In this document: positions 17,457-26,712 of the stretch, in pieces
Position numbering within the stretch: position 1 is the first letter of the stretch
Layout: each line of letters begins with the position of its first letter
Source: Cribrihabitans_A pelagius
Lineage (GTDB): Bacteria; Pseudomonadota; Alphaproteobacteria; Rhodobacterales; Rhodobacteraceae
DNA: 64,000 bases
NCBI RefSeq assembly: GCF_048820915.1
Contig: NZ_JBMERR010000020.1
Location: 1-64,000 of the forward strand
Direction: 5' to 3'
Notes under the pieces: generated by a model
What the model saw: only the letters and a program-made list of their open reading frames with translations
Databases searched by the model: none
What the model was told of the DNA's origin: nothing
Program-made: the position numbers and the translations under genes

Positions 17457-19139
17457 TCACTCCGCTGCAATCTTGTCTGCGGCTGGTTTGGGGGCCGGTT
17501 TGGCCCCGTGCTCGTATTCCTCCAGGAAATCGAGCACCTCCTGCCGGTAGGTGTAGTAATCCGGGTGCTCCAGCAGCGCCTTGCGGGTGCGCGGGCGCGG
17601 CAGGTTGACCTCTGTTATCTTGCCGATGGTGGCCTGGGGTCCGTTGGTCATCATCACCACCCGGTCGGCCAGCAGGATCGCCTCGTCAACGTCGTGGGTG
17701 ACGCAGATCGCGGTGACCTTGGTGCGCGACCAGACCTCCATCAGCACCTCCTGCAGCTCCCAGCGGGTGAGGCTGTCGAGCATTCCAAAGGGCTCATCGA
17801 GCAGCAGGAGTTTCGGGGACAGCGCAAAGGCCCGGGCAATGCCGACCCGCTGCTGCATGCCGTTCGACATGGCGCAGGCGGCCTTGTCCATCGCGTCCGC
17901 GAGGCCGACGCGTTCGAGGTAGTATTCCACGACGTCCTGCCGCTCGGCCTGGCTCGCCCTGGGATAGACCTTGCCGACGCCGATGGCGCAGTTTTCCCGT
18001 GCGGTAAGCCAGGGGAACAGGTTTGGCGACTGGAACACCACCGCGCGCTCCGGGTCGGCGCCTTCGACGTGGCGGCGGTCCAGCTTGATCGCGCCTTGGG
18101 AGATCGGGTTGAGCCCCGCCGCCATAGTCAGCACGGTGGACTTGCCGCAGCCCGAATGACCGATCAGCGAGATGAACTCGCCCTTGTCGATCTTGAGGTT
18201 GAAATCCTCCACCACGGTGAGAGGGCCCTTGGGGGTCGGGTAGATTTTATGCAGCTGAGAGAAGTCGAGGTAGCGCTCGTCCACCATCGACTTGCCGGCC
18301 TCCGCCAGGGCGCTGGGCAGCCCGTGCAGCGGGGTGACATCCGGCAGCGACCGGCTGCCCTCCGCCTTGGCCTGGATACCCGCATCCATCAGGTAGCCGG
18401 TGACCGCGGCGCGCAGGCGTTTGAAGCCTTCGTCGTGGTTCATCGCGCTGCGGTCGCGGGGGCGGGGCAGGGTGACCTTGAATTCCTCGCCCAGGGTGCC
18501 GTCGGGGTTGAGCGCGATGATGCGGTCGGCGAGCAGGATGGCTTCGTCCACGTCATTGGTGATCAGCACGCAGGTTTTCTTGTCAGCCTCCCAGATCATC
18601 TCGATCTCTTCGGCGAGGTTGCCGCGGGTGAGCGCATCCAGTGCGGAGAGCGGCTCGTCCAGCAACAGCACCTCCGGGTCCATCGCCAGCGCGCGGGCCA
18701 CGTTCACCCGCTGCCGCATGCCGCCCGAAAGCTCCGCCGGGCGGCGGGTTGCGGCGTGAGAGAGGCCGACCATCTGGACATAGCTCGCCGCCTTGGCTGT
18801 ACGCTCTGCCTTGGAGAGGCCGGGGAACACCGCCTCCACCGCCAGTTCCACATTGGCGGATACGGTCAGCCAGGGCATCAGCGAGTAGTTCTGGAAGATG
18901 ACGCCGCGTTCGGGCCCCGGTCCGGTGATCTGCTTGCCGCGGAAGGTGACCGCGCCGGAACAGGGCCGCTCCAGCCCCGCCATCAGGTTGATCAGCGTCG
19001 TCTTGCCGGTGCCGGAGAAGCCCAGGAGGACCAGGAACTCGCCCTCCGCCACGCTGAGGCTGATATCGTTCAGCACTTCGCTGCGGCCTGCGCCTTCGCC
19101 GAAGCCTTTGCTGACATTGGTAAACTCAAGAATGCTCAT
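17457..19139 (-). CDS. Nitrate ABC transporter, tandem two-domain ATP-binding protein
   Basis: 560 aa carrying two complete ABC ATPase modules. The first has Walker A GFSGTGKTT (phenylalanine where serine/proline is usual), signature LSGGMRQRV and Walker B VLLLDEPLSALD. The second has Walker A GHSGCGKST, a degenerate signature MSNGMQQRV and Walker B LLLLDEPFGMLD. Each module matches the nitrate/sulfonate/taurine ATPase family. The arrangement corresponds to NrtC and NrtD ATPase domains fused in one chain, so a single polypeptide could energise the transporter. The first domain starts at residue 1 and the second near residue 290. It lies between the permease and nirB in the operon. Confidence 0.88.
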   Translation of the reverse strand: MSILEFTNVSKGFGEGAGRSEVLNDISLSVAEGEFLVLLGFSGTGKTTLINLMAGLERPCSGAVTFRGKQITGPGPERGVIFQNYSLMPWLTVSANVELAVEAVFPGLSKAERTAKAASYVQMVGLSHAATRRPAELSGGMRQRVNVARALAMDPEVLLLDEPLSALDALTRGNLAEEIEMIWEADKKTCVLITNDVDEAILLADRIIALNPDGTLGEEFKVTLPRPRDRSAMNHDEGFKRLRAAVTGYLMDAGIQAKAEGSRSLPDVTPLHGLPSALAEAGKSMVDERYLDFSQLHKIYPTPKGPLTVVEDFNLKIDKGEFISLIGHSGCGKSTVLTMAAGLNPISQGAIKLDRRHVEGADPERAVVFQSPNLFPWLTARENCAIGVGKVYPRASQAERQDVVEYYLERVGLADAMDKAACAMSNGMQQRVGIARAFALSPKLLLLDEPFGMLDSLTRWELQEVLMEVWSRTKVTAICVTHDVDEAILLADRVVMMTNGPQATIGKITEVNLPRPRTRKALLEHPDYYTYRQEVLDFLEEYEHGAKPAPKPAADKIAAE

Positions 19140-19145
19140 GACAGA

Positions 19146-20219
19146 TCACCGGTTGTTCGAGAAGGTGAAGAGCGATTGCAGCGCGTACATCACCCGGTCC
19201 AGCAGGAAGCCGATCAGGCCGATGGTGAGCACTGCGACGATAATCTTGGCGAGCGAGGAAGAAGAGCCGTTCTGGAACTCGTCCCAGACGAATTTGCCAA
19301 GACCGGGGTTCTGCGCCAGCATCTCGGCCGCAATCAGCACCATCCAGCCGACCCCGAGCGACAACCGCAGCCCGGTGAAGATCAGCGGCAGGGCCGCGGG
19401 CAGCACCAGCTTGGTGATCTTGGCGCGGGTGCTCATCTTCAGGACCTTGGAGACATTCACCAGATCCTTGTCGATGGAGGCGACACCCAGCGCGGTGTTG
19501 ATCAGCGTCGGCCACAGCGAGCAGAGCGTCACGGTGATGGCGGAGACAAGGAAGGACTTGGAGAACAGCCCGTCATTTGTGGCGTAGAGTGCCGAAACCA
19601 CCATGGTCACGATCGGCAGCCAGGCCAAAGGCGAGACCGGCTTGAAGATCTGCACCAGCGGGTTGATCGCGGCATTGGCCATCGGCGACAACCCGGCAAG
19701 AATACCCAGCGGGATCGCCACCGCCGCGGCGATCAGGAAGCCGAAAAAAACGGTCTTTATCGAAGTCCAGATCTGGCCGTAGTAGCTGGGCGCGCCGGTG
19801 TAGGGGATGTCCTTTACCCGGTCGGCCTTGCCTTCAGCAATCAGCCGCTCGTTGCGCTTTTCCACCCGTTCGTGAAAGGCCGCTTCCTTGGCGGCCTTTT
19901 GCCGGGCGTCCTGGTGCAGGGTCACGGCCTCTTCCCAGACCTGGACCGGGCCGGGGATGGCGCCAAGCGAGGTCTGCACGCGCGGGGCCAGGGTGCCCCA
20001 GAGCAGGAGGAAGCCGAGGATCGCCAGCAGCGGTACGGCGAGCAGGCGCCAGATTTCCTTGAGCTGGGCGCGCGGGTTGTCCCCTGCGGCGGCTTTCAGG
20101 ACGGGGGTGATCCAGGCGAGGCCCAGAACCCGGAACCAGGCGTCGGCCTTGGCGATGCGGGAGAAGAGCCGGGCGCGGCGGGCTTCATTGCTGAGCGATG
20201 CGGGGTCAACGGTTGTCAT
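19146..20219 (-). CDS. nrtB: Nitrate ABC transporter permease
   Basis: About 357 aa from MTTVDPASL at 20219; a GTG four codons upstream is possible. The N-terminal ~60 residues are cytoplasmic and one membrane segment follows at LLAVPLLAILGFLLLW. A charged loop follows (about residues 90-150), then the BPD-transporter core with several segments and the EAA-like loop around LPAALPLIFTGLRLSLGVGWM. The charged insert between the first membrane segment and the core is longer than in the taurine/sulfonate permeases. It forms the inner-membrane channel with the substrate-binding protein and the double ATPase next to it. Confidence 0.88.
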   Translation of the reverse strand: MTTVDPASLSNEARRARLFSRIAKADAWFRVLGLAWITPVLKAAAGDNPRAQLKEIWRLLAVPLLAILGFLLLWGTLAPRVQTSLGAIPGPVQVWEEAVTLHQDARQKAAKEAAFHERVEKRNERLIAEGKADRVKDIPYTGAPSYYGQIWTSIKTVFFGFLIAAAVAIPLGILAGLSPMANAAINPLVQIFKPVSPLAWLPIVTMVVSALYATNDGLFSKSFLVSAITVTLCSLWPTLINTALGVASIDKDLVNVSKVLKMSTRAKITKLVLPAALPLIFTGLRLSLGVGWMVLIAAEMLAQNPGLGKFVWDEFQNGSSSSLAKIIVAVLTIGLIGFLLDRVMYALQSLFTFSNNR

Positions 20220-20318
20220 GGGAACTTTCACCTTGGCTATGTACTGGGACGGCTGGGGCGGGGAGGGGGACGGCGCTCGCTCCTGGGGGAGCCTCGCCCC
20301 GCCCGCCCTCCCGCGGGC

Positions 20319-21686
20319 TCAGCCCTGGACGGCTTCGCCCACAACGGTCTGGCTGGCCTTGAGGCCGATGGGCAGGCTGTCGAGGTAGGCATTGGGCTGG
20401 CGGCCGTCGTAGGGAATGCCGTCGATGATGTCGGCTGCCGGGGTGGGGGCCTTGTAGCCATCGCTGTCCCAGGGGAAATCGGCCTCCTCCGCCAGGCCTT
20501 CCTCCACCAGCAGGCGGGCGGCCTCCAGGTAGAGGCCTGGCTTGTAGACGGATTTTGCCACCTCCTCGAACCAGCTGTCGGGCTTGGCCTCGGCGATCTG
20601 GCCCCAGCGGCGCATCTGGGTCAGGTACCAGACCGCATCCGAGTAGAAGGGGTAGGTCGCGTGGTGGCGGAAGAAGACGTTGAAGTCCGGCACCGCGCGG
20701 GTGTCGCCCTTCTCGTACTCGAAGGTGCCGGTCATCGAGTTGGCGATCACCTCGGGATCCGCGCCGACGTATTCCGGGCGGCTGAGGATTTCGACCGCCT
20801 CGGGGCGGTTGGCGTTGTCGTTTTCATCCAGCCACATCGCCGCGCGGATCAGCGCCTTGACCACGGCGAGCGTGGTGTTGGGGTTCTCCTCGGCGAATGC
20901 CGCGGTGATGCCGAAGACCTTTTCCGGGTTGTTCTTCCAGATCTCGTAGTCGGTGATCACCGGCACGCCGACGCCCTTGAACACCGCCTGCTGGTTCCAG
21001 GGCTCGCCGACGCAGTAGCCTGAGATGGTGCCTGCCTCCAGCGTTGCGGGCATCTGCGGCGGCGGGGTGACCGAGAGGAAGACGTCGGCGGCAATCTGGC
21101 CGGTCACGTTTTCGGGGCTGTAGTAGCCGGGGTTAATCCCGCCTGCCGCCAGCCAGTAGCGCAGTTCGTAATTGTGGGTGGAAACCGGAAAGACCATGCC
21201 CATGTTGAACGGCTTGCCGCGGGCGTTGAAGTCCTCGATCACTGGCTTCAGGTGAGCGGCCGAAATGGGATGCGCAATTTGGCCTTCGGCATCGGTGGGC
21301 AGCTCCGGCTTCATCATCTCCCAGACCTCATTCGACAGCGTGATGCCGTTGCCGTTCAGGTCCATCGAGAAGGGGGTGACGATATGCGCCTCGGTGCCAT
21401 AGCCGATGGTGGCGGCGAGCGGCTGGCCTGCGAGCATATGGGCGCCGTCCAGGGTGCCGTCGATCACCCCGTCCAAAAGCACCTTCCAGTTGGCCTGCGC
21501 TTCCAGGGTGACAAACAGGCCCTCGTCATCGAAGAAGCCCTGTTCATAGGCGACAGCGAGGGGCGCCATGTCGGTGAGTTTGATGAATCCGAACGTCAGC
21601 ACGTCTTTTTCGAGATCGAGCGGAGCGGCCAGGGCGGGGCCGGTCAGAGCGGTGGAGGCTGCGAGGGCAAGGATCAGTTTCTGCAT
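20319..21686 (-). CDS. nrtA: Nitrate ABC transporter substrate-binding protein
   Basis: 455 aa from the ATG at 21686. The N-terminus is a Sec signal peptide (MQKLILALAASTALTGPALA, cleavage after ALA), so the protein is periplasmic. The body matches the NrtA/CmpA fold: FGFIKLTDMAPLAVAYEQGFF, DGAHMLAGQPLAATIG, GMVFPVSTHNYELRYWLA, and SGYCVGEPWNQQAV. It captures nitrate or nitrite for the NrtB permease. It is the first structural gene after the leader RNA at 21736-21845. Between its stop and nrtB, 20220-20318 is very GC-rich and can form imperfect hairpins, perhaps lowering downstream expression relative to this abundant binding protein. Confidence 0.9.
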   Translation of the reverse strand: MQKLILALAASTALTGPALAAPLDLEKDVLTFGFIKLTDMAPLAVAYEQGFFDDEGLFVTLEAQANWKVLLDGVIDGTLDGAHMLAGQPLAATIGYGTEAHIVTPFSMDLNGNGITLSNEVWEMMKPELPTDAEGQIAHPISAAHLKPVIEDFNARGKPFNMGMVFPVSTHNYELRYWLAAGGINPGYYSPENVTGQIAADVFLSVTPPPQMPATLEAGTISGYCVGEPWNQQAVFKGVGVPVITDYEIWKNNPEKVFGITAAFAEENPNTTLAVVKALIRAAMWLDENDNANRPEAVEILSRPEYVGADPEVIANSMTGTFEYEKGDTRAVPDFNVFFRHHATYPFYSDAVWYLTQMRRWGQIAEAKPDSWFEEVAKSVYKPGLYLEAARLLVEEGLAEEADFPWDSDGYKAPTPAADIIDGIPYDGRQPNAYLDSLPIGLKASQTVVGEAVQG

Positions 21687-21735
21687 CGGGACGGTTCCCC
21701 TTTGTTGCTGCGTCCGGGCGCGGAGGGCCGGACAG

Positions 21736-21845
21736 AAAAAAGCCGCTGACACGCACCGCCGGGAGGAGTGGCGGTGGGTCGAGCGGCTTTGCTCAATGAC
21801 ACCCGGTCTTCGGGAAAATCTGTCTGGCGGGCGCCATTGCCTGCC
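21736..21845 (-). promoter_or_regulatory. NasT-type leader RNA: two ANTAR hairpins overlapping an intrinsic terminator
   Basis: Read on the minus strand, hairpin P1 (21845-21826) has arms GGCAGGC/GCCCGCC and the hexaloop AAUGGC. Hairpin P2 (21796-21779) has arms UUGAGC/GCUCGA with one G-U pair and the hexaloop AAAGCC. Both loops have A at position 1 and G at position 4, the signature recognised by ANTAR proteins. P2 uses the same AAAGCCGCU that forms the left arm of a terminator. That left arm is 21790-21782, the right arm AGCGGCUUU is 21747-21739, a nested 7-bp stem lies inside, and six U follow (to 21736). P2 and terminator cannot coexist. With the nasT gene upstream, this is an attenuator relieved by NasT when nitrate or nitrite is present. 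Confidence 0.85.
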
Positions 21846-21953
21846 TGGGATAAGACTGCCGCAAGGACGGCCGGGGCCAAAGAGTTCTTTCGCGGTTGCG
21901 GCATTTATTGCTGCGTTGCGGCGAGACGGGGCGGCAGGCTGCCCGCTTTTTCA

Positions 21954-23120
21954 TCACTGGGTGGCGGCGGGGTCAAAAATCCGGCCATCGAAGAATTGGT
22001 TCTCCAACAGGGTGAGCGCCTGCGATTCCCCCGCGGCCGGGGTTTCGGCTGCCAGGGCGCCTTCCAGCTTGGAGGAGGCGCCGGGCAAAACGGCGCCGGT
22101 GCCTTCGAGCGCGCGGCGGTAGAGATCGCTGCGAAAGACCTTTGCTGCCCCCGCCAGCGCAGGACGGGTCGCGAGCCCGTTACGGCGGGCTAGTTGCAGC
22201 GCGATCCATTGCGCCTGGCTCCGCCAGGGAAAACCCGCAGCGCCGCGGTGGAACTCGGCAAAGCCCGGCGTCTGGCGCTGCAGCCCCTGCGGGGTGACGG
22301 TGAACTTGCCGGTCAGGCCGCGTTCGATGATCTCCGCGGGGAGGTCGAGGTAGCGGCGCGCAGCCAGGATCTCGGCCGCGAGGCCACGGCTGGAAGGGGC
22401 GGAGAGCCAGCGCCCGGCGCGCCAGAGCGCGCGGATCAGGCGGCAGGCGAGGGCGCTTTCGGCGCTGGCCCAGTTGCTGCGCACCGCCAGTACCTTTTCC
22501 GGTGCGCAGGACCAGATCGCGCGGCCGGGCAGCAGCAGCGCCGCGGCGCCCTGCTCGACGGCGAGCGAGCCCCAGGGCTCGCCCACGCAGAAGGCGTCGA
22601 TCTCGCCCGTTCGCACCGCTTCGGCCATTTGCGGCGGCGGCACCGTGCGGATGGTGAGCCGCTGCGCCGCACCCTTCAGCCAGTAGTGCAGAAGTTCGGT
22701 GTGCATCGAGAAAGGAAAGGGCACGCCGATGCGCAGCTCATTTCCCGCGGCAGCGAGGAACGCGCGGCCCGCGGCGGCGGCATCGTCAAACGCAAAATTA
22801 TGGCCGTCGGAAGCAAGCTGCGCGGCCAGGCGGTTGCCGATGCCGATGGCGGTGCCGTTGACGGAGAGCACGGAAAGAACCGACAACGCCGCATTGGCCC
22901 CGCCCAGTCCCAGCGCGGATGCCACCGGCAGCGGCGCCAGCATATGCGCCGCGTCGACCTGGCCGAAGGCCAGCATGTCACGCAGTGCCGACCAAGAGGG
23001 CGCGCGGCGCAGGTCGAGCGTCAGCCGTTCCTCGGCGGCAAAGCCCATCTCCTGAGCGATGATCAGCGGTGCGGCATCCGCAAGCGGCACGAAGCCCGCA
23101 GGCACAGTCGTGACGGTCAT
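21954..23120 (-). CDS. nasS: Nitrate-sensing regulator NasS, NrtA-like and without signal peptide
   Basis: 388 aa, a paralogue of the NrtA protein encoded downstream: PLADAAPLIIAQEMGF, DAAHMLAPLPVA, GVPFPFSMHTELLHYWL, PPPQMAEAV, DAFCVGEPWGSLAVEQG. It begins directly with mature-type sequence and has no signal peptide, so it stays in the cytoplasm. In studied alpha- and gammaproteobacteria NasS binds nitrate or nitrite. Without ligand it holds NasT inactive; with ligand it frees NasT. It overlaps nasT by 4 bases (ATGA), which would keep the two in balance. Confidence 0.9.
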   Translation of the reverse strand: MTVTTVPAGFVPLADAAPLIIAQEMGFAAEERLTLDLRRAPSWSALRDMLAFGQVDAAHMLAPLPVASALGLGGANAALSVLSVLSVNGTAIGIGNRLAAQLASDGHNFAFDDAAAAGRAFLAAAGNELRIGVPFPFSMHTELLHYWLKGAAQRLTIRTVPPPQMAEAVRTGEIDAFCVGEPWGSLAVEQGAAALLLPGRAIWSCAPEKVLAVRSNWASAESALACRLIRALWRAGRWLSAPSSRGLAAEILAARRYLDLPAEIIERGLTGKFTVTPQGLQRQTPGFAEFHRGAAGFPWRSQAQWIALQLARRNGLATRPALAGAAKVFRSDLYRRALEGTGAVLPGASSKLEGALAAETPAAGESQALTLLENQFFDGRIFDPAATQ

Positions 23121-23701
23121 GAAAGCAGCCCCGCCGCGGTCACCAGCGCCTGAGCCACGTCGGCCACACGCTTGTTCTGGTCCATCGCGGTCTTGCGCAG
23201 CAGCGCATAGGCCTCGTCCTCGGTGATGCCGCGGGCCTTCATGATCATGCCCTTGGCGCGGTCGATCACCTTGCGCTCCTCCAGCGCGCGCTTGGTCTCG
23301 GCCAGCTCGGTACGGATGCGCTGGACCAGGCGAAAGCGGGCGATGGCGGCGTCGAGCACCGGTTTCAGCCGCGCGGGCTGCAGCCCATCGACCACATAAG
23401 CGGACACGCCCGCTTCAACCGCGGCGGCGGTCAGCCCGTCGGCGCTGCGGTCCACGAACATCGCCACCGGGCGCTCCTGCGGGCCGGAGGCCAGTGCCAG
23501 CTCCTCCAGCACATCGCGGGAGGGATCTTCGATGTCGATCAGCACCACATCCGGGTTGCGGGCCTGGATCTTGCGGGCCAGGCCTGAGGGCTCGGCGATC
23601 ACGTGAATGTCGAAATCGCCGGCCTCGCGCAGACCGTCCACGATCATGAAGGCGCGGTCGCGATCGGTTTCCACGACGATGATGGAGAGGGACTCAGCCA
23701 T
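23117..23701 (-). CDS. nasT: Nitrate response regulator NasT, receiver-like plus ANTAR RNA-binding domain
   Basis: 194 aa from the ATG at 23701; the longer open frame upstream is discounted because it has no homology-like content. The N-terminal part is a pseudo-receiver (LSIIVVETDRDRAFMIVDGL, DVVLIDIEDPSRDVLEEL). The C-terminal ~60 residues are an ANTAR domain with the usual pattern IDRAKGMIMKARGITEDEAYALLRK followed by AMDQNKRVADVAQAL. It should bind the two-hairpin leader upstream of nrtA and prevent termination. Its partner NasS is encoded in overlap just downstream. Confidence 0.92.
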   Translation of the reverse strand: MAESLSIIVVETDRDRAFMIVDGLREAGDFDIHVIAEPSGLARKIQARNPDVVLIDIEDPSRDVLEELALASGPQERPVAMFVDRSADGLTAAAVEAGVSAYVVDGLQPARLKPVLDAAIARFRLVQRIRTELAETKRALEERKVIDRAKGMIMKARGITEDEAYALLRKTAMDQNKRVADVAQALVTAAGLLS

Positions 23702-24035
23702 GCGGAGATCATCGCGGGTTCTGCAGCGCGGCGTAAGGACAGAGGGCCACAGCCGCCGCCAACGCTGGGCTTTCTGCTGAAACAATGGGCGGAATGCCCT
23801 TTCATCCGGCAGGGAGCAAATCGCACAGGGCCGCGCCTTGCGCCTTTCGACCTGCCGCACGGAAGAGACCAGCCGGTGAAAAAACCAGCAAAAGCGTCCG
23901 GTAATAGCAGAAACCGCACGGAACAAGCGGAGTCGGAACGTGTTTTGCGACGCACGGCTGCGTCAATCCTTGCCTTGCCGGCGGCAATGCCGGTGATGCC
24001 CGCGGTTGTCGAATTCAGACAGATCATCGTGACCT
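23702..24035. other. Upstream region of nasT
   Basis: 334 bp between nasT and a decayed gene. It must hold the nasTS promoter, but I cannot point to a clear -35/-10 or sigma-54 site. A GTG-started reading frame from 23878 on the plus strand continues into the pseudogene region and has no recognisable content. Confidence 0.4.
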
Positions 24036-25215
24036 ATGAAGGCGGCGGTGCCTTCTTCGGCAAAAAGCGCGGCGCAGGCAACGGACGACCTGTTTCAGCT
24101 GCAACTGGGCTCGCACGACCGCAAGCGGGCGGGCGCGGATGTTTGCGGCGAACGGAACGGCAGCGGCACGCCGTGCTACGGGTTCGCGGGAGGCCGGACT
24201 CCCGGACCCAGGCCGTCATACGCATAACGGCGCAATCGCTCAGGCGCCCTCGGTCACCTGGCAGCCCCCGTGGAGACGCAGCTGAGGCTGCTCGCAATTT
24301 ATCCATCGACCGATGGCAGCCCGCCGATGCAGTTCGGCCCGTTCTATGGCACGCTGGAACCGGCCACCGGCATTGGCAACGGGGATTTTCTGCCCGCCAG
24401 CGTCTGTCTGGGCGAGCCGGGCCTTGACCTCTCCGACGGCGAGCAACGGGCACTTGCGGCGATGTTCGGGCACCGTTCCAACGCGCTCTGGAGCCTCGGT
24501 GTCAACGCCGGCGGCCTGAAGGGCGAAGCGGAGTACCAGCTCGCCTGACGGGCTTTCTTCAACTTCGCAAACGGCCGCTGCAACCCGGACGGGACCATCA
24601 CCCGGACAGTTTACCGGGCAGAAAACAATGCCGTGAACCATGCAGTCGATGCCTTTGCCACTGTTCAATACCGTCTTGGCGGTCGCGGCCTGCGCTCGAT
24701 CCTCGGAGCCTGCTATGCGCGCGGCGTTCGGCCGACAGGCCTTGCCTTTGTCGACAGCGCCGGCGCGGAAGACGACTGCATCGCGCAGGTGCACATGCAT
24801 GCGGCCTCGCTGCGGCTGGCCCATGCGCCGCAGCCGGGCGGGCTGGCAAGCTGGAGTTTCGGCACTGGCGCCCGCTGCAACGGCGAGGCCTGGGGCGGTG
24901 CCAGCACCTGTCTCGCTCGCTGCTGCACGCTTTATGATGCCGTGGTGTCTTATGACCGGGACAACTGGCAAGCTGCCTTGAACCAGCGCCGCCCTGGCAG
25001 AAGACCGCTATGCCACGACCTGCCAGGGCGGCGCCTGCTATTTCGGCGAGGGCCGCACCGCGGCGCCGGCGTTGACGTCCAAGCTCTGAGGCCAGCTGCG
25101 CGCGATTTGCAACGCCAAGAGCGGCACTGCGTTGCGGGCTGCCTTTTATCGCGCGCTGGCGGCGAGGCGCAGCACACCCGGAGTTCTGGCAGAGCGCCGA
25201 AATCCCTGGAGGTGA
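24036..25215 (+). pseudogene. Decayed gene of unknown function
   Basis: One reading frame on the plus strand gives plausible protein from 24036 to about 24995 but is cut by in-frame stops at 24225-24227 and 24546-24548. Segments on both sides of the second stop read smoothly (FGPFYGTLEPATGIGNGDFL before; FFNFANGRCNPDGTITRTVY after), so the stop looks secondary. After about 24995 the sensible frame shifts (YATTCQGGACYFGEGRTAAP) and another stop follows at about 25090. The product would be cysteine-rich near its end. I do not recognise the family. Codon choice is host-like, so this is probably a host gene in decay rather than recent cargo. Confidence 0.5.
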
Positions 25216-25556
25216 GGAAACTTGGGCTTGCCCGGTTTTTTGTTTGGGCGGCGTGGCGGCACGCGAGATGTTTCCGGCGCCAGGGAAAATGCTCAACAGA
25301 CTGTGGCACTGGGGGGCATGTATGAACTGCCTTCCCCTGCAAGCGATTTTTCGATGCACCTTTGACCCTGCTTCTATGTATTCGGTCTGTTCGCGGGGCA
25401 TTCTGTCGCCCCTGACCAAGATGGGAAGTCGCGCGGCGTGCGTCTCATTGGGTCATCGGCATTGACAGGCCATGCCCCCCGCCAGACTTGCACACCGCTG
25501 ATCAGGCCGTTGGCCCATCTCCTCTTCACTCGCAGATTCCGTCGTCCTCTTTCAGG
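25216..25556. other. Intergenic segment between the decayed gene and the IS110 element
   Basis: About 340 bp with no convincing gene. It should include one end of the IS110-type element, but I cannot fix the boundary because this subgroup makes no reliable target duplication. Confidence 0.4.
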
Positions 25557-26584
25557 TTATGCCGCCGCGAGGGCATTTGGTCCGAACCGTTCGCCCTTTG
25601 TCAGCACGGCCCAGGCAATCCGGGCAAGCTTGTTGGCCATGGCAACACCGGCCACGTTCACATGCGCTCTCTCCTTCAGCGCATCGATCCGCCTGGCCAA
25701 ACGGGTCGACCTGTCACGGACAAGGTGCAGGACGGTCCGGGCGCCATGTACGAACAGCTTTCGCAGATAGCTGTTACCGTGCTTGGAGATACCGATGAGA
25801 CGCGCTTTTCCGCCAGTCGTGATCTGCCTCGGTGCCAGCCCGAGCCAGGCTGACAGGTCCCGCGCGCGCGTGAACCTGCTGCCATCGCCGATTGCCGCAA
25901 CGAGCGCGGTAGCGATCGCAGGACCGGCGCCGGGGATCTCCATCAAACGCTGCATGTCCGCATTGTGGCGTGCATGGCCGCGGATTTCGGCATCGACAGC
26001 GGCAACACGCTCATTCATTTCGGTCAGTTCGGCCGCCATGCCGGACAGAATGCGGACTATGGCGGACATCAGGGCATGTCGTCACTCTCGAGCAGCCGTG
26101 TCAACTCACGCTGAAAGACATGTCGGCCGGTGCCGGTGCGGATGCCCCGCTCGATCAGGAAGCCACGGGCCTGGCTCACCAACCGGGTCCGGTTCTGGAC
26201 AAGGCGTTCCCGTGCCCGGCGCAATGCTTGAAGATCGAGTTGCCTGGGCGTTTTCAATGTCACAAAGCACATGGCCGGACGCGTCGCTGCTTCGGCAATC
26301 GCCTCGGCGTCCCGGTCGCCGGTCTTGCGGACCTTCACGCAGGGGCGGACATAGAGCGGCGACATCAGGCGCGGCTCATGGCCGTGCTCGACGCAGAAAT
26401 GACCAACATAGCGAGCGCCGCTGCACGCCTCTATCGCCACGATGCACGGCGAACGCCCGGACAGAAAGCTCAACAGCCGATGACGTTGAACGCGCTTGCG
26501 CAGAACGACCTCGCCGCCACCATCGAGACCCGCAACACTGCAAGTCGTCTTCCCCAGATCAATGCCCAGAACTGCGATCTCTAT
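25557..26584 (-). pseudogene. IS110-family (IS1111 group) transposase, disrupted
   Basis: Two reading frames together make an IS110-type transposase of normal length (about 340 aa). The N-terminal DEDD catalytic part runs from 26584 to 26069: VLGIDLGK, IVAIEACSGARYVG, KTGDRDAEAIAEA. The C-terminal Transposase_20 part runs from 26069 to 25557: IPGAGPAIATALVAAIGD, and GGKARLIGISKHGNSYLRK with the conserved serine. The parts meet at CCCTGATG near 26069, where one base appears to be missing, so the chain is frameshifted. The expected ATG at 26584 reads ATA after a good AGGAGG site, so the start is probably lost too. The element is likely inactive unless served in trans. Confidence 0.75.
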
Positions 26585-26712
26585 CGGAATCCTCCTCTTT
26601 CTCCGCTGATCTCCACGACAAGAGCCGCGGTCTCGGCGGGAAGGCAGTTCATCCCATTAGGTCACACTGCACAGGCATACCGGCCTTTGGCGACAATGCT
26701 GCGGCGTGCCCG

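Noticed and set aside
17430..21023. 1197-codon plus-strand frame
   Set aside because: Runs antisense through four transporter and reductase genes that have clear motifs and correct overlaps.
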